DNA of 64,000 nt from Ruegeria atlantica (GTDB taxonomy: Bacteria; Pseudomonadota; Alphaproteobacteria; Rhodobacterales; Rhodobacteraceae), in the NCBI RefSeq assembly GCF_013032005.1, contig NZ_WQBE01000004.1, positions 186,001 through 250,000 on the forward strand, written 5' to 3'. Shown here piece by piece: positions 1 to 8,073 of this stretch. The notes beneath the pieces are model-generated. The model was not told where the DNA came from. It saw nothing but the letters and a program-made list of their open reading frames with translations, and made no database searches. Each line of letters starts with the position of its first letter. The stretch's first letter is position 1. Both the position numbers and the translations under genes were made by a program.

Positions 1-894
1 CAGGACGCGCTGCAAGGCATTGCGGACCACATCGCGCAAGCGCGCGCAGAAGGCAGGGTGGTGAAGGAACTGAACACGCCCCCCGAAGGGACTTTCATCG
101 CCCCTACCCTGATCGAAATCCCCGGTATCAGCGCACTGGAGCGTGAAGTGTTTGGCCCGGTTCTGCATGTCGTCCGCTTCAAGGCTGCTGAGATTGATCA
201 GGTCATCGCCGACATCAATGCCACAGGTTATGGGCTGACTTTCGGCCTGCACACCCGCATCGATGACCGGGTGCAGCACATCACTGAGGCCGTTCACGCG
301 GGCAACATTTATGTCAACCGCAACCAGATTGGGGCGATCGTGGGATCTCAGCCCTTTGGCGGCGAAGGTCTGTCGGGCACCGGACCCAAGGCGGGTGGGC
401 CGAACTACATGGCACGCTTCTGTGCTCCGGATCGTCAACACAGCACGGCGAATTGGAACAACACGATGGGCGATCTACCCGATCCGCAAGGCCAGCCTGC
501 TGCCGTACGCACGCAATCCCTGCCCGGTCCGACCGGCGAGTCCAACCGACTGAGTGAATTCCCCCGCGCGCCATTGTTGTGCATGGGGCCAGGACCCGAG
601 GCCGCACAAGCGCAGGTCGAAGTAGTCGCAGCCCTGGGCGGCACCGCCATTCTAGCGACCGGCATGGTGGACCTGCACAGGCTAGAGAACATCGCCAATA
701 TCTCAGGAGTTCTGTGGTGGGGAGATGACGAAACCGCGCGCGAGATCGAACGCCACCTAGCCCGCCGTGACGGCCCGATCCTGCCGCTGATCCCCGGTCA
801 ACCTGACCGGGCGCGGGTTCTGGGCGAGCGTCACGTCTGCGTCGACACCACCGCCGCCGGAGGCAATGCGGCCTTGTTGGGAGGTGCGGCGTAA
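1..894 (+). CDS. putA: Bifunctional proline dehydrogenase / L-glutamate gamma-semialdehyde dehydrogenase, C-terminal part (5' truncated by window)
   Basis: The reading frame is open from the first base, so only the last ~297 residues are seen. The first part is the end of an aldehyde dehydrogenase domain: EVFGPVLHVVRF, then GNIYVNRNQIGAIVGSQPFGGEGLSGTGPK, which is the PutA-type P5C dehydrogenase signature around the NAD-binding and oligomerisation region. It is followed by the ~150-residue C-terminal domain carried by the longer PutA forms, recognisable by a conserved tail rich in Gly/Ala. PutA oxidises proline to glutamate, using FAD in the missing N-terminal domain and NAD in this one. The gene ends 42 bases before the rhomboid gene; a strong hairpin lies in that gap. 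Confidence 0.93.
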   Translation, partial: QDALQGIADHIAQARAEGRVVKELNTPPEGTFIAPTLIEIPGISALEREVFGPVLHVVRFKAAEIDQVIADINATGYGLTFGLHTRIDDRVQHITEAVHAGNIYVNRNQIGAIVGSQPFGGEGLSGTGPKAGGPNYMARFCAPDRQHSTANWNNTMGDLPDPQGQPAAVRTQSLPGPTGESNRLSEFPRAPLLCMGPGPEAAQAQVEVVAALGGTAILATGMVDLHRLENIANISGVLWWGDDETAREIERHLARRDGPILPLIPGQPDRARVLGERHVCVDTTAAGGNAALLGGAA

Positions 895-903
895 CCGTAC
901 CTT

Positions 904-931
904 GACGCTGGGCCGGGAAAAGCCCAGCGTC
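904..931 (+). terminator. Perfect 10-bp hairpin between putA and the rhomboid gene
   Basis: GACGCTGGGC and its exact complement GCCCAGCGTC flank an 8-base loop. No T-run follows on the + strand, only CCCCCC, so an intrinsic terminator for putA is possible but not typical. The stem ends five bases before the ATG used for the rhomboid gene and would mask its ribosome binding region. Confidence 0.5.
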
Positions 932-936
932 CCCCC

Positions 937-1680
937 ATGTTTCCGATCCGTGACCACAATCCATCGGGGCGCACGCCCTATGTCGTTTACCTACTGATGG
1001 CAGCCAATATCCTGATTTTCTTCAGCTATGTGGGGATTATGGATAATGCGCCGCTGATCAACAGGCTGTATTTCGACTATGCTATCATCCCGGCGCGGAT
1101 CACCGATGGATTTGCGTTCGAAACCCTTGTGACGTCGATGTTTCTGCATGGTGGATGGATGCATCTGGCCGGGAACATGCTGTTTCTCTGGATTTTCGGG
1201 GACAATCTTGAGGATGAGATGGGCCACCTGCCCTTCCTGCTGTTCTATTTGCTGGCTGGTGTCGGCGCAGGCCTGATCCACGTTGCCACCGCGCCGAATT
1301 CGGTGGTGCCGACCATTGGAGCCTCGGGTGCGATTGCCGGGGTGATGGGCGGCTATCTTTTGCTGTTCCCCAAAGCGCGCGTAGACGTTCTGCTGATTCT
1401 GATCGTCTATTTTCGGATTTTCACCATCCCGGCTTTCATCATGCTGGGCATCTGGTTGGGCCTTCAATTCATGGGCAGCCTTGCAAGCAACCCAGACGAA
1501 GGTGGAGTTGCCTATTGGGCGCACACGGGGGGCTTTTTGGTCGGCCTGGTCCTGTGCCTCCCGCTTTGGCTGAAACGAGGTGGTCCCGCGTTTTGGGGCC
1601 GCACCCATGGCCACCCGCCCCACCCCGAACACAAATACAAATTATCCCAATCCCGCATTCCACGGGTCCCGCGAAAATAG
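937..1680 (+). CDS. Rhomboid-family intramembrane serine protease
   Basis: Predicted polytopic inner-membrane protein of 247 residues. The serine protease dyad is visible: GASG with Ser130 in one membrane helix and His196 in AHTGGF in a later one. The HxxxN element (His76, Asn80 in HLAGN) matches the oxyanion residues of GlpG-type rhomboids. Hydrophobic stretches occur near residues 14-34, 60-90, 98-118, 125-145, 150-175 and 193-212, followed by a basic soluble tail. Rhomboids cleave single-pass membrane proteins within the bilayer; the substrate here cannot be inferred. No Shine-Dalgarno is seen before the first ATG, and a GC-rich hairpin sits directly upstream, so the start is uncertain. 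It converges on the IclR-type regulator gene, whose stop is only 3 bases away. Confidence 0.9.
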   Translation: MFPIRDHNPSGRTPYVVYLLMAANILIFFSYVGIMDNAPLINRLYFDYAIIPARITDGFAFETLVTSMFLHGGWMHLAGNMLFLWIFGDNLEDEMGHLPFLLFYLLAGVGAGLIHVATAPNSVVPTIGASGAIAGVMGGYLLLFPKARVDVLLILIVYFRIFTIPAFIMLGIWLGLQFMGSLASNPDEGGVAYWAHTGGFLVGLVLCLPLWLKRGGPAFWGRTHGHPPHPEHKYKLSQSRIPRVPRK

Positions 1681-1683
1681 GCG

Positions 1684-2514
1684 CTAGTCTTCAGGCGGCT
1701 TCGGTAATCGACCACCGCTGAGCTGCGTGATCTCTTCTGCGGCGTCCCGAACCAACGCACCCAGTTCTGTTGCCCGGTCGGCAACGAACCGGACAGACGG
1801 CCCAGACACGGAAATCCCGGCACAGGGTTCGCCCCGGTCATTGTAGATGGCGGCACCGATACAGGACATGCCTTCGTACCGTTCCTCATGATCATGCGAC
1901 CAGCCGCGGGCATGGGTTTTAGCCAAATCCGCCTCTAACCCTTCGTTCGGCAGCAACGTATGTGAGGTGAAACGAACAGCGTCAGCCGCCAATGCTTTGC
2001 TGGCCGCAGACTCGCTCATCGCGGCCAATATCGCTTTGCCAGTGCCGGACGCGTACATCGGCGTCCGCGCACCCGGTGGGAAAAACGCCCGGATCGGGTT
2101 CGGCGTTTCAACCTGTCCGACAAAAACCACTTCGGACTCGTCTGGCACGGCCAAATTCGCGGTTTCGCCACTTTCTTGCATCAAACGCCGCAAGATCGGT
2201 CGCCCGATTTCAATCACGCTGTTTCGACGCAGGAACGAAGCGCCGGTGCGATACGCTTCAATCCCGATCATCCATTCCTGCCGCTCGTCATCGAAGGCGA
2301 CAAACCCATGTTTCTGCAACGTCGCCAGAATGCGGTGCGTAGTGGCTGTAGGTACATCCACTTCGCGCGCAAGATCGCTTAGCGCAGCGCGTTCCATTCG
2401 TGCCACTGCGGTCAGAACAACCAGCGCCCGATCCAGTGATTGCATGGTCCCGGCCGAGCTTTCCTTGAACAACGATTTGGGCCTGCCGCGCGGCCTTTTG
2501 GGGGTGTCCGTCAC
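1684..2514 (-). CDS. bhcR: IclR-family transcriptional regulator, BhcR of the beta-hydroxyaspartate cycle
   Basis: 276 residues. A basic N-terminal tail (KRPRGRPK) is followed by an IclR winged helix-turn-helix at about residues 25-85 (LSDLAREVDVPTATTHRILATLQKHG) and an IclR effector domain to about residue 265. It is transcribed divergently from bhcABCD, the arrangement of bhcR in Paracoccus denitrificans, where BhcR binds the bhc promoter and glyoxylate weakens binding. The name rests on family and position; an unrelated IclR regulator in this exact place is unlikely. A shared 186-base promoter region with TGAAAA-type half-sites separates the two units. The start ATG is preceded by AGGAGAAATC, a good ribosome binding site. 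Confidence 0.9.
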   Translation of the reverse strand: MTDTPKRPRGRPKSLFKESSAGTMQSLDRALVVLTAVARMERAALSDLAREVDVPTATTHRILATLQKHGFVAFDDERQEWMIGIEAYRTGASFLRRNSVIEIGRPILRRLMQESGETANLAVPDESEVVFVGQVETPNPIRAFFPPGARTPMYASGTGKAILAAMSESAASKALAADAVRFTSHTLLPNEGLEADLAKTHARGWSHDHEERYEGMSCIGAAIYNDRGEPCAGISVSGPSVRFVADRATELGALVRDAAEEITQLSGGRLPKPPED

Positions 2515-2539
2515 TGATTTCTCCTTTCAGCCCGGCAAA

Positions 2540-2580
2540 GTTTTTTTCATCCCGCTTTCTGAAACTCAAAAATGAAAAAC
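2540..2580. promoter_or_regulatory. Candidate BhcR operator 1 (spaced inverted half-sites)
   Basis: TTTTTCAT (2543-2550) and its complement ATGAAAAA (2572-2579) are separated by 21 bases, so the two half-sites are about three helical turns apart. The same TGAAAA element recurs in the tighter palindrome at 2626-2640. Function is inferred from position between bhcR and bhcA; no binding data are implied. Confidence 0.35.
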
Positions 2581-2625
2581 GGAAAATCACATCTATTCAA
2601 TGGATTATTTATTTAATTGCAAAAA

Positions 2626-2640
2626 TGAAAATATTTTTCA
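2626..2640. promoter_or_regulatory. Candidate BhcR operator 2 (TGAAAA-TAT-TTTTCA palindrome)
   Basis: TGAAAA and TTTTCA form a perfect 6-bp inverted repeat around TAT, 60 bases before the bhcA start in the AT-rich core of the divergent promoter. Short AT-rich palindromes of this size are typical of IclR-family operators. It may overlap the core promoter of bhcA. Confidence 0.5.
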
Positions 2641-2700
2641 AGAAAATTGCGCCAAGGAGCGATTTCGACAACACTCTTCTTCAAATCGGAGGATCTAGAA

Positions 2701-3891
2701 ATGTCCAATCAAAACCCGGTATTCATTCCCGGCCCCACCAATATCCCGGATCGGTTGCGCCTAGCGATGCAGGTCCAGACACAAGACCACCGCGCGCCTG
2801 ATTTTGTCGAAACCTTTGCCCCTGTGCTGGAAGACACCAAAAAGGTGTTTGGAACCAAAGAAGGGAAGATCATCACCTTCCCGGCCAGCGGAACAGGCGG
2901 CTGGGAGGCATCGGTGACCAATACGCTCAGCCCCGGCGACAGCGTACTGGTTGCGCGCTATGGCATGTTCAGCCATCGCTGGATCGACCTGTGCCAACGG
3001 CACGGCCTGGATGTCCGCATCATCGAATGCCCCTGGGGCAGCGGCGCGCCCGCCGATAAGTTTGCTGAAGCTCTTGCCGCAGACAAAGAGCATAAGATCA
3101 AAGCAGTTCTGGTAACGCATAACGAAACGGCGACCGGCGTACGCTCGGATATCGGAGCGGTGCGCAAGGCAATGGATGCCAGCGACCACCCGGCGATGCT
3201 GTTTGTGGATTGCGTCAGTTCACTGGCCTCGATGCCGTTCGAGTTTGATGGCTGGGGCGTCGATATCGCGGTGTCGGGTTCGCAAAAGGGCTTCATGCTG
3301 GCAACCGGTATGGCGATCCTGTGTGTCAGCCCCAAGGCGCTGGCTGCGATGGAAACGGCCCAACTGCCGCGCACCTTCTTTGATTTCCGCGACATGATGA
3401 ACGCAAATGCGTCGGGCGGGTTTCCCTATACCCCACCACTGCAGCTGATCTATGGTATGCGCGAAAGCCTGAAGATGCTGTTCGAGGAAGGGCTGGACAA
3501 CGTATATGCCCGCCATTTCCGTCTGGCCGAAGGGGTCCGCAAGGCAACTGCCGCCTGGGGGCTGGAGTTGGTGGCGCAATCGCCCGACCTGTATTCCGAT
3601 ACCGTCAGTGCGATCTACGTACCTGAAGGCTTTGACAGCAATGCGCTGACCGATCACGCCTTTAATGCCTATGGCGTAAGCTTTGGCATCGGGTTGGGCG
3701 AAATGAACGGCAAAGCCTTCCGTATCGGCCATCTGGGCAGCCTGACGGATGTAATGGTTCTGTCCGGTCTGGCCACGATCGAAATGGCGATGGCTGATCT
3801 GGACTATCCGATCACGTTGGGCAGCGGTGTTGCAGCAGCGCAGGAGTACTTCCGCAGCGGCAGCGCCACACCGATGCAATCCGCAGCTTAA
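2701..3891 (+). CDS. bhcA: L-aspartate:glyoxylate aminotransferase BhcA
   Basis: 396-residue class V (serine-glyoxylate aminotransferase-like) PLP enzyme. The PLP Schiff-base lysine is K196 in VSGSQKGFML and the cofactor-ring aspartate is D170 in LFVDCVSS; the N-terminus has the FIPGPTNIP motif of the family. In the beta-hydroxyaspartate cycle it transfers the amino group of aspartate to glyoxylate, giving oxaloacetate and glycine. The start chosen is the ATG behind ATCGGAGGATCTAGAA; an upstream TTG in the same frame has no comparable ribosome site. It is the first gene of a four-gene operon; only 11 bases separate it from bhcB. Alone it could be called a serine-glyoxylate aminotransferase; the gene order makes BhcA the better name. 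Confidence 0.93.
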   Translation: MSNQNPVFIPGPTNIPDRLRLAMQVQTQDHRAPDFVETFAPVLEDTKKVFGTKEGKIITFPASGTGGWEASVTNTLSPGDSVLVARYGMFSHRWIDLCQRHGLDVRIIECPWGSGAPADKFAEALAADKEHKIKAVLVTHNETATGVRSDIGAVRKAMDASDHPAMLFVDCVSSLASMPFEFDGWGVDIAVSGSQKGFMLATGMAILCVSPKALAAMETAQLPRTFFDFRDMMNANASGGFPYTPPLQLIYGMRESLKMLFEEGLDNVYARHFRLAEGVRKATAAWGLELVAQSPDLYSDTVSAIYVPEGFDSNALTDHAFNAYGVSFGIGLGEMNGKAFRIGHLGSLTDVMVLSGLATIEMAMADLDYPITLGSGVAAAQEYFRSGSATPMQSAA

Positions 3892-3902
3892 GGAGGAGCT
3901 TG

Positions 3903-4877
3903 ATGTTGGACGCACTCACCACAGCTGAAAGCCTGACGCTGGCCGACATGCGCGAAGCGCACGAACGGATTCGGCCACATATCAACCGCACCCCAGTGAT
4001 GCGTTCGGACTATCTGGACGAACTGACCGGCGCACAGCTGTTCTTTAAATGTGAAAACTTCCAAGAAGCCGGGGCCTTCAAAGTGCGCGGGGCCTGCAAT
4101 GCGGTCTTTGGGCTGGATGACGACGCTGCAAAGCGCGGCGTGGCCACCCACTCTTCGGGCAACCATGCGCTCAGTTTGTCATATGCAGCCGGACGGCGGG
4201 GTATTCCCTGTAACGTCGTGATGCCGCGCACGGCACCGCAAGCCAAGAAAGACGCGGTGCGCCGTTATGGCGGGATCATCACCGAGTGTGAACCTTCGAC
4301 CACCTCGCGTGAGGCCGTGTTTGCCGAAGTGCAAGGCCGGACGGGCGGTGAGTTCGTACACCCCTACAACGACCCGCGCGTAATTGCAGGGCAAGCCACC
4401 TGTTCGGCCGAGCTGCTTGAGCAGACCGACGGTGTGGACGCTGTAGTCGCACCCATTGGTGGCGGCGGCATGATCTCGGGCACGTGCCTGACCCTGTCGA
4501 ACGCGGCCCCCGAGGTAAAGATATACGCCGCCGAACCGGAACAAGCCGACGACGCCTATCGCAGCTTCAAGGCCGGGCACATCATCGCGGATGACGCGCC
4601 GATCACTGTCGCCGACGGTCTGAAAGTGCCGCTGAAGGAAAACACCTGGCACTTCGTGTCCCGCTTTGTCACCGACATTCAAACCGCCAGTGAAGACGAA
4701 ATCGTCGAGGCGATGAAGATCACCTGGAAATACCTGCGTGTCGTGATGGAGCCCAGCAGCGCCGTGCCATTGGCCACCATCCTGAAACACCCCGAAGTGT
4801 TCAAGGGCAAACGCGTCGGCGTGATCATCACTGGTGGCAACGTGGATTTGGATAAATTGCCCTGGATCAAGGGCTGA
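3903..4877 (+). CDS. bhcB: Beta-hydroxyaspartate dehydratase BhcB
   Basis: 324-residue fold-type II PLP enzyme of the serine/threonine dehydratase family. The PLP lysine is K60 in FQEAGAFKVRGA, the substrate loop is SSGNHA (residues 84-89), and the phosphate-binding glycine loop is PIGGGGM (about 184-190). In the cycle it dehydrates (2R,3S)-beta-hydroxyaspartate to iminosuccinate in the cytoplasm. The ATG chosen sits 4 bases after AGGAGGAG; a TTG one codon upstream is less likely. It lies between bhcA and bhcC with 11- and 12-base gaps, so translation is probably coupled. In isolation this sequence would be annotated threonine dehydratase or serine racemase. Confidence 0.92.
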   Translation: MLDALTTAESLTLADMREAHERIRPHINRTPVMRSDYLDELTGAQLFFKCENFQEAGAFKVRGACNAVFGLDDDAAKRGVATHSSGNHALSLSYAAGRRGIPCNVVMPRTAPQAKKDAVRRYGGIITECEPSTTSREAVFAEVQGRTGGEFVHPYNDPRVIAGQATCSAELLEQTDGVDAVVAPIGGGGMISGTCLTLSNAAPEVKIYAAEPEQADDAYRSFKAGHIIADDAPITVADGLKVPLKENTWHFVSRFVTDIQTASEDEIVEAMKITWKYLRVVMEPSSAVPLATILKHPEVFKGKRVGVIITGGNVDLDKLPWIKG

Positions 4878-4889
4878 GGAGGAAGAAAT

Positions 4890-6053
4890 ATGAACAAGCC
4901 TGTGAATATTGATCAGCTTGAAGTTGGCTTTGACATTCCTGCCGCGATTGGCACGGACGAGGCCGAAATTCAGACGCCGAGTCTGGTGCTGGATCTGGAC
5001 GCGCTAGAGCGCAACATTAAAAAGATGGGTGACTATGCCAAGGCCCATGGGATGCGTCACCGGGTGCATGGCAAGATGCATAAATCCGTCGATGTGGCAA
5101 AGCTGCAGGTCGAGCTGGGCGGGGCCTGTGGGGTATGTTGCCAGAAAGTCTCTGAGGCCGAGGTCTTTGCCCGCGGCGGTATCAAAGACGTTCTGGTCTC
5201 GAACCAAGTGCGCGACCCGGCCAAGATCGACCGCCTTGCGCGCATGCCCAAGCTGGGCGCACGGACGATCTGCTGTGTCGACGACATCGACAATGTCGCC
5301 GATCTGTCCGAGGCGGCACAACGCCATGGCACCCAGATCGAATGTCTGGTGGAGATTGACTGCGGCGCAGGTCGCTGCGGCGTGACGACGACGCCCGAGG
5401 TAATCGCCATCGCCAAAGCCATCGACGCGGCTCCGGGGCTGAAGTTCTCTGGCATTCAGGCTTACCAGGGCGCGATGCAGCACATGGACCTTTATGAGGA
5501 CCGCAAGGCCAAGATCGACGTTGCCGTGGCACAGGTCAAAGACGCAGTGGACGGGTTGGCCGCAGAAGGACTGGAGTGTGACATTGTCGGCGGTGGCGGC
5601 ACCGGGTCTTACTATTTTGAAAGCACTTCGGGCGTATACAACGAACTGCAGTGCGGTTCCTACGCCTTCATGGACGCCGATTATGGTCGTATCCTTGATC
5701 AGGACGGCAACCGCATCGACCGTGGAGAATGGGAGAACGCGTTCTTCATCCTCACCAGCGTCATGAGCCACGCCAAGGCCGACAAGGCCATTGTCGATGC
5801 AGGCCTCAAGGCGCAGTCGGTGGACAGTGGCTTGCCGGTGATTTTTGGGCGCACCGATGTGGAATACGTCAAGTGTTCGGACGAGCACGGTGTTGTCGCT
5901 GATCCCGATGGTGCGCTGAAGGTGAACGACAAACTGCGCTTGGTTCCGGGTCACTGCGATCCCACCGCCAACGTCCATGATTGGTATGTTGGGGTGCGCA
6001 ACGGCAAGGTCGAAACCCTCTGGCCAGTATCCGCTCGCGGTAAGGCGTATTAA
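4890..6053 (+). CDS. bhcC: Beta-hydroxyaspartate aldolase BhcC
   Basis: 387-residue alanine racemase-fold PLP enzyme of the D-threonine aldolase / D-serine dehydratase-like family. K62 in RVHGKMHK is the expected Schiff-base lysine. The C-terminal PGHCDPT motif carries the His and Cys/Asp that bind the divalent metal in D-threonine aldolases. In the cycle it condenses glycine with a second glyoxylate to beta-hydroxyaspartate. GAGGAGGAAGAAAT precedes the ATG. A 77-base gap with a 9-bp hairpin separates it from bhcD, the only sizeable spacer in the operon. Confidence 0.92.
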   Translation: MNKPVNIDQLEVGFDIPAAIGTDEAEIQTPSLVLDLDALERNIKKMGDYAKAHGMRHRVHGKMHKSVDVAKLQVELGGACGVCCQKVSEAEVFARGGIKDVLVSNQVRDPAKIDRLARMPKLGARTICCVDDIDNVADLSEAAQRHGTQIECLVEIDCGAGRCGVTTTPEVIAIAKAIDAAPGLKFSGIQAYQGAMQHMDLYEDRKAKIDVAVAQVKDAVDGLAAEGLECDIVGGGGTGSYYFESTSGVYNELQCGSYAFMDADYGRILDQDGNRIDRGEWENAFFILTSVMSHAKADKAIVDAGLKAQSVDSGLPVIFGRTDVEYVKCSDEHGVVADPDGALKVNDKLRLVPGHCDPTANVHDWYVGVRNGKVETLWPVSARGKAY

Positions 6054-6069
6054 GCCGAACCGCATTGAT

Positions 6070-6103
6070 CCGGGCGGCGGTTCTTCCCTTCCCTGCCGCC
6101 CGG
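6070..6103 (+). other. Intra-operon stem-loop between bhcC and bhcD
   Basis: CCGGGCGGC and its exact complement GCCGCCCGG flank a 16-base pyrimidine-rich loop. No T-run follows, so complete termination is unlikely. Such stems can protect upstream mRNA or partly attenuate the distal gene. It is not in the other two, tightly packed, bhc junctions. Confidence 0.6.
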
Positions 6104-6130
6104 ACCTGCCCTCAAGCTAAGGAAAAGGTC

Positions 6131-7120
6131 ATGAAAGATATGTCGGAAAAACCCTTGCTGATCGTCGGAGAAGATCTGTGCCAGCAACTGGTTGGCCGCA
6201 GCGACGCGTTTGACGCGGTGCAGGACGTGTTCGCCGCAATGGCGCGCGGAGATGCTTACAACTTTCCGGTCATCCGTGAAGCGATTGGCTATGCCGATGC
6301 GCTTTATGGATTCAAATCCGGCTTTGACCGGGCCGGTCAGGTGCTGGGTGTCAAATCTGGCGGCTACTGGCCGGGCAATCTGGACAAAGGGTTGACCAAC
6401 CACCAATCCACTGTCTTCCTGTTCGACCCGGACACCGGGCGTCTGTCTGCGCTGGTCGGCGGCAACTACCTGACCGCCGTGCGCACGGCTGCATCGTCTG
6501 CCGTTTCCATCGCCCATCTGGCCCGAAAGGACTCCAAGGTTCTGGGCATGGTTGGCGCTGGCCATCAATCTGCCTTCCAACTGCGCGCCGCAGCCGAGCA
6601 ACGCGACTTTGAAAAAGTCGTTGCCTGGAACCCCCACCCCGAGATGCTTCCGCGTCTGGGTGAGGTCGCGAAAGAAATCGGCCTCGACTTCGAAGCTGTT
6701 AGTCAAGAAGAGCTGGGCGCACAGGCGGATGTCATCATCACCATCACGTCGGCATTTGAACCCTTGCTGATGAAAGACTGGATCAAACCGGGCACCCATC
6801 TGGCCTGCATGGGCACCGATACGGTAGGCAAGCAAGAAGTCGACGCCGCGCTGGTTGCCAGTGCAACGGTTTACACCGACGAAGTTGCCCAATCGGTCAC
6901 CCTTGGCGAAGCTCAGCATGCCATCGCAAACGGCTCGTTGACCGAAGATCAGATCACCCCAATCGGTGCCGTCATCAATGGCGACCATTCGGGGCGGGCA
7001 AGCGCGGATGAAATCACCTTGTTCGATGGAACCGGTGTTGGGCTACAGGACCTGGCGGTTGCATCCGTTGCCGCACGGCTGGCGGATGAAGCCGGGCTGG
7101 CGCAGCGCGCAACCCTCTGA
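6131..7120 (+). CDS. bhcD: Iminosuccinate reductase BhcD
   Basis: 329-residue member of the ornithine cyclodeaminase / mu-crystallin family. A dimerisation half (residues ~1-110) leads to LTAVRTAAS and a Rossmann fold starting with GMVGAG (139-144). In the cycle it reduces iminosuccinate to L-aspartate with NADH, regenerating the amino donor used by BhcA. The ATG at the start follows AAGGAAAAGG; the frame is open further upstream but without a better site. It is the last gene of the operon and is followed by a strong intrinsic terminator. The family also contains alanine dehydrogenases and ketimine reductases; the assignment rests on operon context. Confidence 0.91.
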   Translation: MKDMSEKPLLIVGEDLCQQLVGRSDAFDAVQDVFAAMARGDAYNFPVIREAIGYADALYGFKSGFDRAGQVLGVKSGGYWPGNLDKGLTNHQSTVFLFDPDTGRLSALVGGNYLTAVRTAASSAVSIAHLARKDSKVLGMVGAGHQSAFQLRAAAEQRDFEKVVAWNPHPEMLPRLGEVAKEIGLDFEAVSQEELGAQADVIITITSAFEPLLMKDWIKPGTHLACMGTDTVGKQEVDAALVASATVYTDEVAQSVTLGEAQHAIANGSLTEDQITPIGAVINGDHSGRASADEITLFDGTGVGLQDLAVASVAARLADEAGLAQRATL

Positions 7121-7141
7121 ATCCAGTCTCTTTGAAACGAC

Positions 7142-7173
7142 AAAGCGCGCCTGTAACAGGGCGCGCTTTTTTT
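7142..7173 (+). terminator. Rho-independent terminator of the bhcABCD operon
   Basis: AAAGCGCGCC pairs with GGCGCGCTTT across an 8-base loop and is followed by T7. It lies 21 bases after bhcD. The A-run on the left arm is too short for a good terminator of the converging suhB gene. Confidence 0.9.
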
Positions 7174-7191
7174 AATGGATTTGCAGGAAGC

Positions 7192-7977
7192 TTAGCCCCG
7201 GATCACCTTGGCGAACTGGTCAAAGATCGGCTCATTGGCGCAGATCACCTCGCCATCCTCAAGCACGTTGCCTTCGGGGTTCAGGGCTTGCACAAAGCCA
7301 CCGGCCTCTTTCACGATGATGATCCCAGCGGCCACGTCCCAGGCGTTCAGGCGACGCTCCCAGAACCCTTCATAGCGGCCTGCGGCCACATAGGCCATGT
7401 CCAGCGCCGCAGCGCCCCAGCGGCGCACACCAGCGCAGGCAGGCATCAGCCGGGCCAGATCCTGCAACGTGGCAGGCAGGTCCGAGCGGCCCCCGAATGG
7501 CAAGCCGGTCGAAAAGATCGACTCGATCATGCGATGACGGCCCGAGACACGGATACGGGTATCGTTCATCCATGCGCCTTCACCTTTTTCGGCAAAGAAC
7601 ATCTCATCCTTGGCGGCGTCATAGATCACTCCGGCCACGATCTTGCCCTTGTGTTCCAGCGCAATCGACACCGCCCAGTGCGGCAGGCCGTGCAGGAAGT
7701 TGGTTGTGCCGTCCAACGGGTCTACGATCCAACGGCGGGTTGGGTCCTCACCATCAATCGCACCGCCCTCTTCGGCCAACCAGCCATAGGTTGGGCGCGC
7801 ACCCAGCAGTTCCTCTTTCAGGATTGCCTCGGCGGCAATGTCGGCCTTGGAGACAAAGTCGCCCGCGCCTTTCATCGACACCTGAAGGTTCTCGACTTCA
7901 CGAAAATCCTTGACCAAAGAACGCCCCGCTTTGCGCGCGGCTTTGATCATGATGTTGAGGTTTGCACTGCCAACCAT
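7192..7977 (-). CDS. suhB: Inositol-1-monophosphatase family protein (SuhB type)
   Basis: 261 residues, the normal size for bacterial IMPase. Metal-binding motif 1 is WIVDPLDGTTNF (residues 83-94, with D86 and D89), preceded by the acidic EE pair near residue 70. Motif 2 is NAWDVAAG, around residue 210. The enzyme hydrolyses inositol phosphates and related sugar phosphates with Mg2+; E. coli SuhB also binds RNA polymerase in rRNA antitermination, which cannot be judged here. It converges on bhcD and shares no operon with the metR gene, which is 96 bases upstream on the same strand. Confidence 0.93.
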   Translation of the reverse strand: MVGSANLNIMIKAARKAGRSLVKDFREVENLQVSMKGAGDFVSKADIAAEAILKEELLGARPTYGWLAEEGGAIDGEDPTRRWIVDPLDGTTNFLHGLPHWAVSIALEHKGKIVAGVIYDAAKDEMFFAEKGEGAWMNDTRIRVSGRHRMIESIFSTGLPFGGRSDLPATLQDLARLMPACAGVRRWGAAALDMAYVAAGRYEGFWERRLNAWDVAAGIIIVKEAGGFVQALNPEGNVLEDGEVICANEPIFDQFAKVIRG

Positions 7978-8073
7978 TGTCCAAAGGCTCCTGTCCGGTC
8001 AAACCGCGCGTATACTGGTGCAACGCGCCCTTGCCAAGAGGAATGATGCGCATAGCAGACCCGCGTTTTTGAC

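Noticed and set aside
5004..6065. A 353-codon open frame on the minus strand opposite bhcC
   Set aside because: It lies fully antisense to bhcC, has no ribosome site or family motif, and is the usual by-product of high-GC codon use.
7132..8046. A 304-codon plus-strand frame opposite suhB
   Set aside because: Antisense shadow of suhB, starting inside the bhc terminator; amino-acid composition is unlike a real protein.
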